Below are positions 6,618 through 15,432 of a stretch of DNA of 64,000 nt, piece after piece. The notes beneath the pieces were generated by a model that was not told where the DNA came from, ran no database searches, and was given only the letters and a program-made list of their open reading frames with translations. Source of the stretch: ZC4RG30 sp046047615 (GTDB lineage: Bacteria > Pseudomonadota > Gammaproteobacteria > Steroidobacterales > Steroidobacteraceae); assembly GCA_046047615.1 (NCBI GenBank), contig JBJOHO010000067.1, forward strand, positions 61,536 to 125,535, written 5' to 3'. How positions within the stretch are numbered: position 1 is the first letter of the stretch; every line of letters starts with the position of its first letter. The position numbers and the translations under genes were made by a program.

Positions 6618-7067
6618 TTGAGCAACGAATCCATCTCCGGGGATCGCAGCACCACCGAGCGCAGCGCCTTGGCCTTGACGCGCGAACTGGTGGATCACAT
6701 GGCGCGGATCTACCGTGACCTTGAACGGGCCACCGGCGCGCCGATCGCCCTGCACCGGGCCTTGTCCTGCATCGTTGCCGACCCTGGCGTGCCCGCCTCC
6801 ACGCTGGCCCGCCGTCTGGGTGTCCACAACTCTGCGGTATCGCAGCTGCTGCGTGGTCTGGAGGCGCGGGGCTGGGTCGAGCGGCGGCGCGCGCCGGAGG
6901 ACCAGCGCACGGTGCGGCTCTTCGCCACCGAGGCAGGCAGTGCCATCGAGCAGGCCACCCACGGCCCCAACGCCGTGCGCTTGCAGGACGGCGTGCGACG
7001 CCTGACGGATCCTGAACTGCGCGCCTTGATGGAAGGTGCTGCCGCCCTGCTGAGGGCGCTGCGCTGA
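6618..7067 (+). CDS. MarR family transcriptional regulator
   Basis: A 149-residue protein with the MarR winged-helix pattern: an N-terminal dimer helix (LTRELVDHMARIYRDLE), the reading helix region VPASTLARRLGVHNSAVSQLLRGLEARGWVERRRAPEDQRTVRLF (split motifs ASTLARRLGV, SAVSQLLRGLE, GWVERR) and the wing DQRTVRL. The start is a TTG at 6618; no closer ATG would keep the dimer helix. It is divergent from the DapB-like gene with a 19-base gap, suggesting that it controls that gene and itself. Confidence 0.8.
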   Translation: MSNESISGDRSTTERSALALTRELVDHMARIYRDLERATGAPIALHRALSCIVADPGVPASTLARRLGVHNSAVSQLLRGLEARGWVERRRAPEDQRTVRLFATEAGSAIEQATHGPNAVRLQDGVRRLTDPELRALMEGAAALLRALR

Positions 7068-7074
7068 ACGGCAA

Positions 7075-7103
7075 GGGGACTGGCCCGGGCAGGGCCCGTC
7101 CCC
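7075..7103. other. GC-rich hairpin downstream of marR
   Basis: GGGGAC-T-GGCCC and GGGCC-C-GTCCCC form an 11-bp stem with one mismatch and a 5-base loop, 7 bases after the marR stop. There is no T-run, so it may be a Rho-assisted terminator or an mRNA 3' end structure. Confidence 0.35.
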
Positions 7104-7188
7104 GTAGTATTGGGCGCAGGGCGACCGCGGGTTGCCCGCGCTGCCCATTCCACAGAGACCCAGACACCGGACGACTTTTGGGGGACCC

Positions 7189-7563
7189 ATGAACAAGACT
7201 TCGAGCCTGCTGATCCTGGCCGCCGCCTTCGCCACGCCCGCCTTCGCCGACTGCACCTACCCCAAGGCGCCGGGCACCGTCCCGGACGGCAACACCGCGA
7301 AGCTCGAGGAAATGGTCGCGGCCAACAAGGCCGTCAAGGCCTACAACGTCGAGATCGAGTCCTACCTGGCCTGCATCCAGAAGGAGCACGATGACAAGAT
7401 GGCGCAGGGCGGGGACTCGCTGAGCGAGGACCAGAAGAAGCAGATGGCCGTCATGCTGTCGCAGAAGAACAATGCGGCAGTCGACGAACTGCAGGCCGTG
7501 GCCGCGAAGGTCAACGAGCAGATCCGCATCTACAAGGCCAAGAACCCGTCGCCTGCCAAGTAA
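7189..7563 (+). CDS. Small exported protein, unknown function
   Basis: A 124-residue protein with a clear Sec signal peptide (MNKTSSLLILAAAFATPAFA, cleavage after AFA at residue 20). The mature part is a helical, charged protein with two Cys (CTYP at its start and YLACIQKE), which may form one disulfide in the periplasm. I do not recognise the family. The ATG at 7189 is chosen because it gives the signal peptide exactly; the longer frame upstream adds a non-signal, Pro/Arg-rich extension. It precedes the molybdopterin operon by 66 bases, but no functional link is visible. Confidence 0.7.
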   Translation: MNKTSSLLILAAAFATPAFADCTYPKAPGTVPDGNTAKLEEMVAANKAVKAYNVEIESYLACIQKEHDDKMAQGGDSLSEDQKKQMAVMLSQKNNAAVDELQAVAAKVNEQIRIYKAKNPSPAK

Positions 7564-7579
7564 GGCGACGCACCCAGAC

Positions 7580-7615
7580 GCCGGTAGCCCTGCCGTGACG
7601 CGGCGGGGCACCGGC
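7580..7615 (+). other. Strong hairpin in the moaA leader
   Basis: GCCGGT-A-GCCCTGCCG pairs with CGGCGGGGC-ACCGGC (6 bp, one bulged A, 9 bp with one G-T pair, 5-base loop). It ends 14 bases before the moaA ATG and would partly enclose the ribosome-binding region. No T-run follows. The 66-base gap is too short for the known Moco riboswitch, so it is either the 3' structure of the upstream gene or a local translational control element. Confidence 0.35.
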
Positions 7616-7629
7616 ATGCCGCAGAGTCC

Positions 7630-8679
7630 ATGACCGCCGCCGACGACAAGATCATCCCGCTGGGCCGAGGCCCACGTGACAGCCTGCAGCGACCGCTGCG
7701 CGACCTGCGCATCTCGGTCATGGACCGCTGCAATTTCCGCTGCCCGTACTGCATGCCGCGGGAGCGCTTCCACGAGCACTACCCGTTCCTGAAGAGCGCC
7801 GAGCGGCTCTCCTTCGAGGAAATCCTGCGTCTCACGCGGCTGTTCGTGCCACTGGGCGTGCGCAAGTTGCGCATCACCGGCGGTGAGCCGCTGCTGCGCG
7901 TGAACCTGCCGGACCTGATCGCCGACCTGGACCGCATCGAGGGCGTGGAAGACATCGCGCTCACCACCAACGGCGTGCTGCTGGCGCGCTACGCCTCGGA
8001 GCTCAAGGCGGCGGGCCTGGCGCGCGTCACCGTCAGCCTCGACAGCCTGGACCAGGAGCGCTTCGCGGTGATGAACGGCGGTTTCGGCCGCGTCAGCGAA
8101 GTGCTGGAAGGCATCGAAGCGGCGCAGGCCGCCGGGCTGGGACCGGTGAAGGTCAATACCGTCGTGCAGCGCGGCATCAACGATGTCGACGTGCTCGACC
8201 TGGTGGCCCATTTCCGTGGCAAGGACGTCACGGTGCGCTTCATCGAGTACATGGACGTCGGCAACCGGAACGACTGGCGGGAGCAACTGGTTGTGCCGTC
8301 CAAGGACCTCGTCGCACGCATCGGCGAACGCTGGCCGCTGCATCCGGTCAAGCCGGCCTATGTCGGCGAGGTGGCACGCCGCTATGCCTTCGACGACGGC
8401 CACGGCGAGGTGGGCTTCATCTCCTCGGTGAGCCAGCCGTTCTGCGGGGCCTGTTCGCGGGCCCGCCTGTCGTCCGACGGCAGGTTCTACACCTGCCTGT
8501 TCGCACAGGACGGTACGGACCTGCGCAGCCCGCTGCGGGCCGGCGCCAGCGACAACGAACTCGACGCCCTGATCCGCGGCACCTGGCTGGGCCGCACGGA
8601 CCGCTACAGCGAGCGGCGCGCCGAACTGCGCGCGCAGGCCACCGGCCGCAAGGTGGAGATGAACTACATTGGCGGCTGA
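7630..8679 (+). CDS. moaA: GTP 3',8-cyclase MoaA (molybdopterin step 1)
   Basis: A 349-residue radical-SAM enzyme that, with MoaC, converts GTP to cyclic pyranopterin monophosphate. The radical-SAM cluster motif CNFRCPYC places Cys at 34, 38 and 41; ITGGEPLLR follows. The second, C-terminal cluster has FCGACSRARLSSDGRFYTCLF with three Cys, and the chain ends in the required Gly-Gly. Length and motifs are those of MoaA. The stop overlaps moaC by 11 bases, so it heads a four-gene operon moaA-moaC-(mobA/moaD)-moaE. Confidence 0.97.
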   Translation: MTAADDKIIPLGRGPRDSLQRPLRDLRISVMDRCNFRCPYCMPRERFHEHYPFLKSAERLSFEEILRLTRLFVPLGVRKLRITGGEPLLRVNLPDLIADLDRIEGVEDIALTTNGVLLARYASELKAAGLARVTVSLDSLDQERFAVMNGGFGRVSEVLEGIEAAQAAGLGPVKVNTVVQRGINDVDVLDLVAHFRGKDVTVRFIEYMDVGNRNDWREQLVVPSKDLVARIGERWPLHPVKPAYVGEVARRYAFDDGHGEVGFISSVSQPFCGACSRARLSSDGRFYTCLFAQDGTDLRSPLRAGASDNELDALIRGTWLGRTDRYSERRAELRAQATGRKVEMNYIGG

Positions 8680-9169
8680 ACCGGCGGGCAAGGGCAGCAA
8701 GCTCACGCACCTGGATGCACAGAACCGGCCGGCCATGGTCGATGTCGGCGCCAAGGCGGTCACCCGGCGCGAGGCCACGGCCGAAGCGCGGGTCGACCTG
8801 CCGGCCGGCGTGGCCCGCGAACTGGCCGCCACGGGCCATCGCACCAAGAAGGGTCCGGTGTTCGACACCGCGATCATCGCCGGCACCATGGCGGCCAAGC
8901 GCACCCACGAACTGATCCCCTTCTGCCACCCGCTGCCCTTGGATGGCGTGCGCATCGAGGTGGCCACGCGGCGTGGCGGCTTGCGCATCACCTGCACGGT
9001 GAGCGTGGAGCACCGCACCGGCGTGGAAATGGAGGCACTCACCGGCGCCAGCGTCGCGGCACTGACGGTCTATGACATGTGCAAGGCGCTGTCGCACGAC
9101 ATCAGCATCGGCCCGGTGCGGCTGCTGGCCAAGCGCGGCGGCAAGCGCGACTTCAGGCGCCGCCCATGA
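8669..9169 (+). CDS. moaC: Cyclic pyranopterin monophosphate synthase MoaC
   Basis: A 166-residue protein with the MoaC signatures MVDVGAKAVTRREATAEA, GTMAAKRTHELIPFCHPL and EMEALTGASVAALTVYDMCKAL. MoaC works on the MoaA product to close the cyclic phosphate. It starts with TTG at 8669 inside the end of moaA and overlaps the next gene by ATGA. The usual length is about 160 residues, which fits this start. Confidence 0.95.
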   Translation: MAAEPAGKGSKLTHLDAQNRPAMVDVGAKAVTRREATAEARVDLPAGVARELAATGHRTKKGPVFDTAIIAGTMAAKRTHELIPFCHPLPLDGVRIEVATRRGGLRITCTVSVEHRTGVEMEALTGASVAALTVYDMCKALSHDISIGPVRLLAKRGGKRDFRRRP

Positions 9170-10011
9170 GCGCAGCGGTGGTCAAGGGCCTGGTGCTCAG
9201 CGGCGGCCGCAGCACCCGCATGGGCGAGGACAAGGCGGCACTGGCCTACGCCGGCGAGAGCCAGCTGGACCGCGCGGTGCGGCTGTTGCGCGCACAACTT
9301 GATGACGTCCAGGTGTCGGTGCGTGCAGACCAGATCGGCGACCCGCTGCGCGCCCGCTATCCGCAGGTGGTCGACGGCGCCGGCGGTACGCAGGCCAAGG
9401 GCCCCGCGGCCGGCATCCTCGCCGCCATGGCCACCGACCCGTCAGCGGCCTGGCTGGTGCTGGCCTGCGACCTGCCCTTCCTGGACGACACCACGCTGGC
9501 AGCACTGCTGGCCGGTCGCGACCCGGCTCGCCTGGCGACGGCCTTCCGCAGCACGCATGACGGGCTGCCGGAGCCGCTGTGCGCGATCTGGGAGCCCCAG
9601 GCCTTCGCCCCCTTTGCCGCCTTCGTGGCCGGCGGCCGCGACTGCCCGCGCAAGTTCCTCATCAATTCCGATACGCTGCTGCTGACGCAGCCGCATCCTC
9701 AGGCACTGGACAACGTGAACACGCCCGACGAATTCCGCAGCGCCCATGCGGCGCTGGCCACCGCAGAGCCGCGCCCGCTGCGCGTGCAGTATTTCGCGCT
9801 GCTGCGCGAGCAGGCGCGCTGCAATGAGGAAACCCTGCACAGCCGCGCCGGCACGCCGCGCGAGCTCTACGCCGAACTGGGCCAGCGGCATGGTTTCACG
9901 CTGCCGGCCGACATGCTCAAGGTGGCGGTCAACACCGAGTTCGCCGACTGGTCGCGGCCCTTGGCCGCGGGCGACACGGTGGTGTTCATCCCGCCGGTGG
10001 CCGGCGGATGA
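9166..10011 (+). CDS. MobA-MoaD fusion: molybdenum cofactor guanylyltransferase plus molybdopterin synthase small subunit
   Basis: One 281-residue frame carries two complete domains. Residues 1-195 are MobA-like: GGRSTRMGEDKA (13-24), TQAKGPAAGI, ACDLPFL with Asp102, and NVNTPDE (183-189), the motifs of the enzyme that adds GMP to molybdopterin. Residues about 205-281 are MoaD-like: VQYFALLREQA, then AAGDTVVFIPPVAGG ending in the Gly-Gly used as thiocarboxylate. A short Ala/Pro-rich linker joins them, with no stop or frame change. Starts at the ATG overlapping moaC; moaE starts 4 bases before its end. MobA and MoaD are normally separate; here GG is still C-terminal, so MoaD chemistry is possible. 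Confidence 0.9.
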   Translation: MSAAVVKGLVLSGGRSTRMGEDKAALAYAGESQLDRAVRLLRAQLDDVQVSVRADQIGDPLRARYPQVVDGAGGTQAKGPAAGILAAMATDPSAAWLVLACDLPFLDDTTLAALLAGRDPARLATAFRSTHDGLPEPLCAIWEPQAFAPFAAFVAGGRDCPRKFLINSDTLLLTQPHPQALDNVNTPDEFRSAHAALATAEPRPLRVQYFALLREQARCNEETLHSRAGTPRELYAELGQRHGFTLPADMLKVAVNTEFADWSRPLAAGDTVVFIPPVAGG

Positions 10012-10493
10012 GCGCGTTCCGCTTCACGCGCGCCGCGATCGACGGCGCCGCCCTGCGCGGCGAACTGCAGGACGTCACCTGCGGCGGCTTCGTCGCCTTC
10101 GAGGGCTGGGTGCGCAACCACAACGAAGGGCTGGAGGTCACGCGCCTGGAATACGAGGCCTTCGAGGCGCTGGGTGTCAAGGAAGGCGAACGCATCGTCG
10201 CCGAGGCCCTGCAGCGCTTCGCTGTGCCCAAGGCGCTGTGCGTGCACCGCATCGGCGGGCTGGCGCTCACCGACGTGGCCGTGTGGGTGGGTGTTTCGGG
10301 CGCGCACCGCGACGAGGCCTTCAAGGCCTGCCGCTTCATCATCGACGAAGTGAAGCACCGCGTGCCCATCTGGAAAAAGGAACACTACGTCACGGGTGAT
10401 TCAGGCTGGGTGAACTGCGAGCGTTGCGCAGCCCACGCCCATGACCACGACCATGGCCGCGATCACGACCATGGCCACGATCACGGGCACTGA
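10008..10493 (+). CDS. moaE: Molybdopterin synthase large subunit MoaE with His/Asp-rich tail
   Basis: A 161-residue protein. Residues 1-140 match MoaE: GGFVAFEGWVRNHNEG, LEYEAFEALG, HRIGGL, VWVGVSGAHRDEAFKACRFIIDEVKHRVPIWKKE with the catalytic Lys pair. MoaE holds the pterin while MoaD delivers sulfur, and its partner domain is in the preceding fused gene. The last 20 residues (about 142-161) are an added tail of repeated HDHDHG-type units, likely able to bind divalent metal; this is not part of the standard fold. It ends 6 bases before the convergent proA. Confidence 0.93.
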   Translation: MSAFRFTRAAIDGAALRGELQDVTCGGFVAFEGWVRNHNEGLEVTRLEYEAFEALGVKEGERIVAEALQRFAVPKALCVHRIGGLALTDVAVWVGVSGAHRDEAFKACRFIIDEVKHRVPIWKKEHYVTGDSGWVNCERCAAHAHDHDHGRDHDHGHDHGH

Positions 10494-10499
10494 AGCGGT

Positions 10500-11789
10500 T
10501 CAGCCCGGGCGGACCTGCCCGCTGCCGCGGACCACGTACTTGTAGCTGGCCAGCTGCTCCACGCCCACCGGACCGCGGGCGTGGAAGCGGTCCGTGGAGA
10601 TGCCGATCTCCGCACCCATGCCGAACTCGCCGCCGTCGGCGAACTGCGTCGACGCGTTGTGCAGCACGATGGCGCTGTCCACGCGCTGCAGGAAGCGCTC
10701 GGCCGTGTCGCTGTTGTCGGTGACGATCGACTCGGTATGCGCAGAGCCGTAGAGCGCGATGTGGTCTGCCGCGGCCTCGACGCCCTCCACAACGCGCACG
10801 GCGATGACCGCGTCGAGATATTCGGTGCGCCAGTCTTCCTCGGTGGCAGGCGTCACGCGCGCGTCGACCAGGCAGGTGGCGGCATCGCCGCGCACGGCGC
10901 AGCCGGCGTCCAGCAAGGCCTTCACCAAGGGCACCAGCAGCCGCCCTGCCCCGGCCGCATCCACCAGCAGCGTCTCGGCGGCGCCGCAGATGCCCGTGCG
11001 CCGCAGCTTGGCGTTGAGCACGATGTCGCGGGCCATCTCAAGGTCCGCATCCTTGTCGACATAGACATGGCACAGGCCCTCGAGGTGGCCGATGACCGGC
11101 ACACGGGCCTCGTCCTGCACGCGCTGCACCAGGCTGCGGCCACCCCGCGGCACGATCACGTTGATGCTGCGTTCCAGTCCCGCGAGCATCAGGCCGACCG
11201 CGTCACGGTCGGGCGTGGGTACGAGCTGGATGCAGGCCGCTGGCAGGCCGACGGCCTGCAAACCCTCGACCAGACACTCGTGGATGGCCGCGCTGGAGCG
11301 CCGGCTCTCGGAACCGCCGCGCAGGATCACCGGGTTGGCGCTCTTGAGGCAGAGCGCACCGGCATCGGCCGTCACGTTGGGGCGGCTTTCGTAAATGATG
11401 CCGATGACCCCCAGCGGCACGCTGACGCGCTGGATGCGCAGGCCGTTGGGGCGCGTCCACTCGGCCAGCACGCGGCCGACCGGATCCGGCAGCGCAGCGA
11501 TGTCTTCCAGGCCACGGGCCATGGCCTCGACGCGCTTGTCGTCCAGCTTCAGCCGGTCGAGCATCGCGGCCCCCAGGCCACGCGCCTGTGCGGCCTCCAT
11601 GTCCTGCCGGTTGGCCTCGAGGATCTCGGGCCGGTGTGCCCGCAACTGGGCCGCCGCCCGCTGCAGCGCCTGGTTGCGCACGGTGGTGGACGCCTGTGCC
11701 AGCGTGGCACGGCAGGCCTGGGCAGCCCGTCCCAAGCCGTTCATCAACTCGACCAGATCGGCGGCGGCGGGGGTCGTGGTGGCGCTCAT
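10500..11789 (-). CDS. proA: Gamma-glutamyl phosphate reductase ProA
   Basis: A 429-residue aldehyde-dehydrogenase-fold enzyme that reduces gamma-glutamyl phosphate to glutamate semialdehyde with NADPH in proline synthesis. Seen: RVSVPLGVIGIIYESRPNVTADA, ILRGGSESRRSS, the catalytic Cys region HLEGLCHVYVD and the C-terminal AEIGISTDRFHARGPVGVEQL. Length is normal. It lies 26 bases downstream of proB on the same strand, so the two form a proBA operon, and it is convergent with moaE. Confidence 0.97.
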   Translation of the reverse strand: MSATTTPAAADLVELMNGLGRAAQACRATLAQASTTVRNQALQRAAAQLRAHRPEILEANRQDMEAAQARGLGAAMLDRLKLDDKRVEAMARGLEDIAALPDPVGRVLAEWTRPNGLRIQRVSVPLGVIGIIYESRPNVTADAGALCLKSANPVILRGGSESRRSSAAIHECLVEGLQAVGLPAACIQLVPTPDRDAVGLMLAGLERSINVIVPRGGRSLVQRVQDEARVPVIGHLEGLCHVYVDKDADLEMARDIVLNAKLRRTGICGAAETLLVDAAGAGRLLVPLVKALLDAGCAVRGDAATCLVDARVTPATEEDWRTEYLDAVIAVRVVEGVEAAADHIALYGSAHTESIVTDNSDTAERFLQRVDSAIVLHNASTQFADGGEFGMGAEIGISTDRFHARGPVGVEQLASYKYVVRGSGQVRPG

Positions 11790-11815
11790 GGACGGCTCCG
11801 GGGTAGGAAAACGGT

Positions 11816-12988
11816 TCAGTCGGCCTGGCCGTCGCTGCCGGACCGCAGCAGGACCAGGTCGTCGCGGTGGACGATCTCGTCGCGGCCGCGGTAGCCGAGG
11901 ATGGCCTCGATGTCGCGGCTGTGGCGGCCCAGCAGCCGGCGCGCGTCTTCGGCCGAATAGGCGACGATGCCGCGGGCCAGCTCGCGGCCGTCCGGCGCCA
12001 GCACGCTGACCGTGTCGCCGCGACCGAAGCGGCCGGTCACACGCTGCACGCCGGCCGCCAGCAGGCTGCGGCCGCGGCGCAAGGCACCCAGGGCGCCCTC
12101 ATCGATGTGCAGCGCACCGGCGGGCTTGAGCGTGCCGGCGATCCACTGCTTGCGCGCCGTGGCCAGCGTGGCGCTGGGATGGAACCAGGTGCAGCGCGCG
12201 CCCTGCTCGATGCGCCGCAGCGGATGCCGGTGGGCGCCCGGCGCGATGCACAGGTAGCAGCCGGCCGACACGGCGATGCGCGCGGCGATGATCTTGGTGG
12301 CCATGCCACCGCTGCCCACGTCCGAGGCGGACTCCCCGCCCATGGCCTCGATCTCCGGCGTGATCGCGCGCACGTGGGGGATGTACTCGGCTTCGGGGTC
12401 CAGGTTCGGGTCTGCGGTATACAGGCCGTCGACATCCGACAGCAGCACCACGCAGTCGGCACTGGCCATCTGCGCGACACGCGCGGCCAGGCGGTCATTG
12501 TCGCCGTAGCGCAGCTCGCTGGTGGCAACCGTGTCGTTCTCGTTGATGACGGGGATGGCGCCCAGCTCGAGCAGCGTGGTGAGGGTGGCGCGGGCATTGA
12601 GGTAGCGGTCGCGCTGCTCGCTGTCCTGCAGCGTCAGCAGCACCTGCGCCACCGTGACCTGCTCGTCCTCCAGCAGTTCCTTGTAGGCATGCGCGAGCCG
12701 GATCTGGCCGACGGCGGCGGCGGCCTGCTTCTGCTCCAGCGGCAGGCTGCCGGCCGGCAGGCCCAGATGGCGGCGGCCCAGGGCGACGGCGCCCGAGGAA
12801 ACGAGGATGACCTGCTGGCCGCGGCGGCGCAGGCGCTGCAGGTCTTCGACCAGGGTCTCAAGCCAGGCGCGGTTGAGGCGACCGGTGGCCGCGTCCACCA
12901 GCAGGGCGGAGCCGACCTTCACCACCACACGCCGCGCACCGGCCAGCGGCGACTGGCCCGCGGGCGCCTTCCTGTTCCTCGTCGTCAT
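11816..12988 (-). CDS. proB: Glutamate 5-kinase ProB
   Basis: A 390-residue kinase that phosphorylates glutamate as the first, feedback-controlled step of proline synthesis. The amino-acid kinase domain begins RRVVVKVGSALL and contains VSSGAVALGRRHL, INENDTVAT, LLSDVDGLYTADP and GSGGMATKIIAARIA. A C-terminal PUA domain follows (about residues 285-370, with LLAAGVQRVTGRFGRGD). Full-length enzyme with PUA as in E. coli. Divergent from the DUF6763 gene at 13080. Confidence 0.97.
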   Translation of the reverse strand: MTTRNRKAPAGQSPLAGARRVVVKVGSALLVDAATGRLNRAWLETLVEDLQRLRRRGQQVILVSSGAVALGRRHLGLPAGSLPLEQKQAAAAVGQIRLAHAYKELLEDEQVTVAQVLLTLQDSEQRDRYLNARATLTTLLELGAIPVINENDTVATSELRYGDNDRLAARVAQMASADCVVLLSDVDGLYTADPNLDPEAEYIPHVRAITPEIEAMGGESASDVGSGGMATKIIAARIAVSAGCYLCIAPGAHRHPLRRIEQGARCTWFHPSATLATARKQWIAGTLKPAGALHIDEGALGALRRGRSLLAAGVQRVTGRFGRGDTVSVLAPDGRELARGIVAYSAEDARRLLGRHSRDIEAILGYRGRDEIVHRDDLVLLRSGSDGQAD

Positions 12989-13079
12989 GCACCGCGACTA
13001 TACGGGAGTCGAGGTTTGCCTGCCCCTCGCGCCGCGTTCTAGACTGCCGCAGGGCCGCATCCCGCGGCCCGGCATCAGC

Positions 13080-13445
13080 ATGGGGAAGATTGCGGTGGGC
13101 AGAGATTACGAGCCGGTCAAGGGCCAGTGGTACGAGTGCCGGGACGATGACGACTCCTTCCGGGTCGTGTCGGTCGACGAGGACGCGGAACTGGTGGAAA
13201 TCGAGTACCTGGACGGCGACATCGAGGAGATCGACCTCGACACCTGGCACGAAATGGACCTCGAACGCATCGAAGAGCCCGAGGGCTGGGTCGCGGCCGA
13301 TGAAGACGAGGGCGGCGACGAAGACGATGACGATGAGGACGAAGAGGACGAGGACGACTGGGACGACGAGGACGAAGACGACGAAGATGAGGACGATGAC
13401 TGGGACGAGGATGAGGACGAGGACGACCGGGACGACCGGTACTGA
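13080..13445 (+). CDS. DUF6763-type protein with long poly-acidic tail (copy 2)
   Basis: A 121-residue protein. Residues 15-61 match the DUF6763 core seen at 4449-4775: GQWYE, SFRVVSVDE, VEIEYLDGDIEEIDLDTW and MDLE. From about residue 74 to the end the chain is almost only Asp and Glu with a few Trp and Gly, giving a run of GAC/GAG codons at about 13305-13440. The tail resembles disordered acidic tails that bind basic proteins or mimic nucleic acid, but the function is unknown. Start ATG 13080; an upstream extension overlaps proB and is unlikely. Confidence 0.75.
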   Translation: MGKIAVGRDYEPVKGQWYECRDDDDSFRVVSVDEDAELVEIEYLDGDIEEIDLDTWHEMDLERIEEPEGWVAADEDEGGDEDDDDEDEEDEDDWDDEDEDDEDEDDDWDEDEDEDDRDDRY

Positions 13446-13468
13446 CTCCCGTCTCCCCTGCCGCCGCC

Positions 13469-13497
13469 CTTGAAACTCCGGTCGGGCGGCCGCATGG
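13469..13497 (+). promoter_or_regulatory. Sigma-32-like heat-shock promoter upstream of htpX
   Basis: CTTGAAA (13469-13475) is a perfect sigma-32 -35 element. After 14 bases comes CCGCATGG (13490-13497), which matches the -10 consensus CCCCATNT at five of the seven fixed positions. The start point would be near 13504, about 60 bases before the htpX ATG. In E. coli htpX is controlled by heat shock and Cpx, so the match is in a sensible place. Confidence 0.6.
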
Positions 13498-13566
13498 TTG
13501 CGCAGTGAACCTGACGCCCTTCCCATGGTCCGAAGGGCATTCCCCAACACGAGGCCTCCTCCTGCC

Positions 13567-14442
13567 ATGAAGCGCATCGTCCTGTTCCTGGTCACCAACC
13601 TTGCCGTGGTGCTGGTGCTGTCCGTGGTCGCACGGCTGCTCGGCATCGACAACTACATGAGCGCCCAGGGACAGAGCCTCGGCGGCCTGCTGGCCTTCTG
13701 CGCCCTGTTCGGTTTCGGCGGCGCCTTCATTTCGCTGGCGATCTCCAAGTGGATGGCCAAGCGTTCGATGGGCGTGCGCGTCATCGAGCGGCCCGCCAAC
13801 GCCACCGAGCAGTGGCTGGTCGAGCGCGTGCGGACGCACGCCGAAAAGGCCGGCATCGGCATGCCTGAGGTCGGCATCTTCGACTCGCCGCAGCCCAATG
13901 CCTTCGCCACGGGCGCCAGCCGCAACAGCGCGCTGGTGGCGGTCAGCACCGGCCTGCTGCGCAGCATGCGCCAGGAAGAAGTCGACGCCGTGCTGGGCCA
14001 TGAAATCGCCCACGTCGCCAACGGTGACATGGTCACGCTCACGCTCATCCAGGGTGTGGTGAACACCTTCGTCATGTTCCTGGCGCGCATCATCGGCGGC
14101 ATCATCGACCGCGCCGTGTTCAAGAACGAGGAAGGCCGCGGCATCGGCTACTTCGTCATCGTCTTCGTGCTCGAGCTGGTGCTGGGCGTGCTGGCCAGCA
14201 TGATCGTGGCCTGGTTCTCGCGCTACCGCGAATACCGCGCCGACGCGGGCGGTGCCCACCTGGCGGGCCGCGGCAACATGATCTCGGCGCTGGAGCGCCT
14301 GAAGGCCGGCGCGGAAGAGCCGCTGCCGGAGGGCCTTGCGGCCTTCGGCATCAAGGGTGGCAAGGGCGGCGGCCTCATGGCCCTGTTCAGCAGCCACCCG
14401 CCGCTCGACGACCGTATTGCCGCGCTGCGCCAGGCCGCCTGA
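13567..14442 (+). CDS. htpX: Membrane zinc metalloprotease HtpX
   Basis: A 291-residue M48 peptidase that cuts misfolded inner-membrane proteins during envelope or heat stress. Two N-terminal membrane helices (about residues 5-25 and 38-58) are followed by HEIAH at 145-149, two more helices and the third zinc-ligand region (FSRYREYRADAGGAHLAG). Start at ATG 13567 gives the normal MKRIVLFLVTN beginning. Only 13 bases separate it from the desaturase gene, so it appears to lead the lipid-related operon that follows, under the heat-shock-like promoter upstream. Confidence 0.95.
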   Translation: MKRIVLFLVTNLAVVLVLSVVARLLGIDNYMSAQGQSLGGLLAFCALFGFGGAFISLAISKWMAKRSMGVRVIERPANATEQWLVERVRTHAEKAGIGMPEVGIFDSPQPNAFATGASRNSALVAVSTGLLRSMRQEEVDAVLGHEIAHVANGDMVTLTLIQGVVNTFVMFLARIIGGIIDRAVFKNEEGRGIGYFVIVFVLELVLGVLASMIVAWFSRYREYRADAGGAHLAGRGNMISALERLKAGAEEPLPEGLAAFGIKGGKGGGLMALFSSHPPLDDRIAALRQAA

Positions 14443-14455
14443 GGACACCTTTCCG

Positions 14456-15427
<972 letters not shown>

Positions 15428-15432
15428 TCCCC

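Noticed and set aside
7564..7629. Moco riboswitch before moaA
   Set aside because: Only 66 bases are available between genes and just one hairpin is visible; the known element is about twice as long with several stems.
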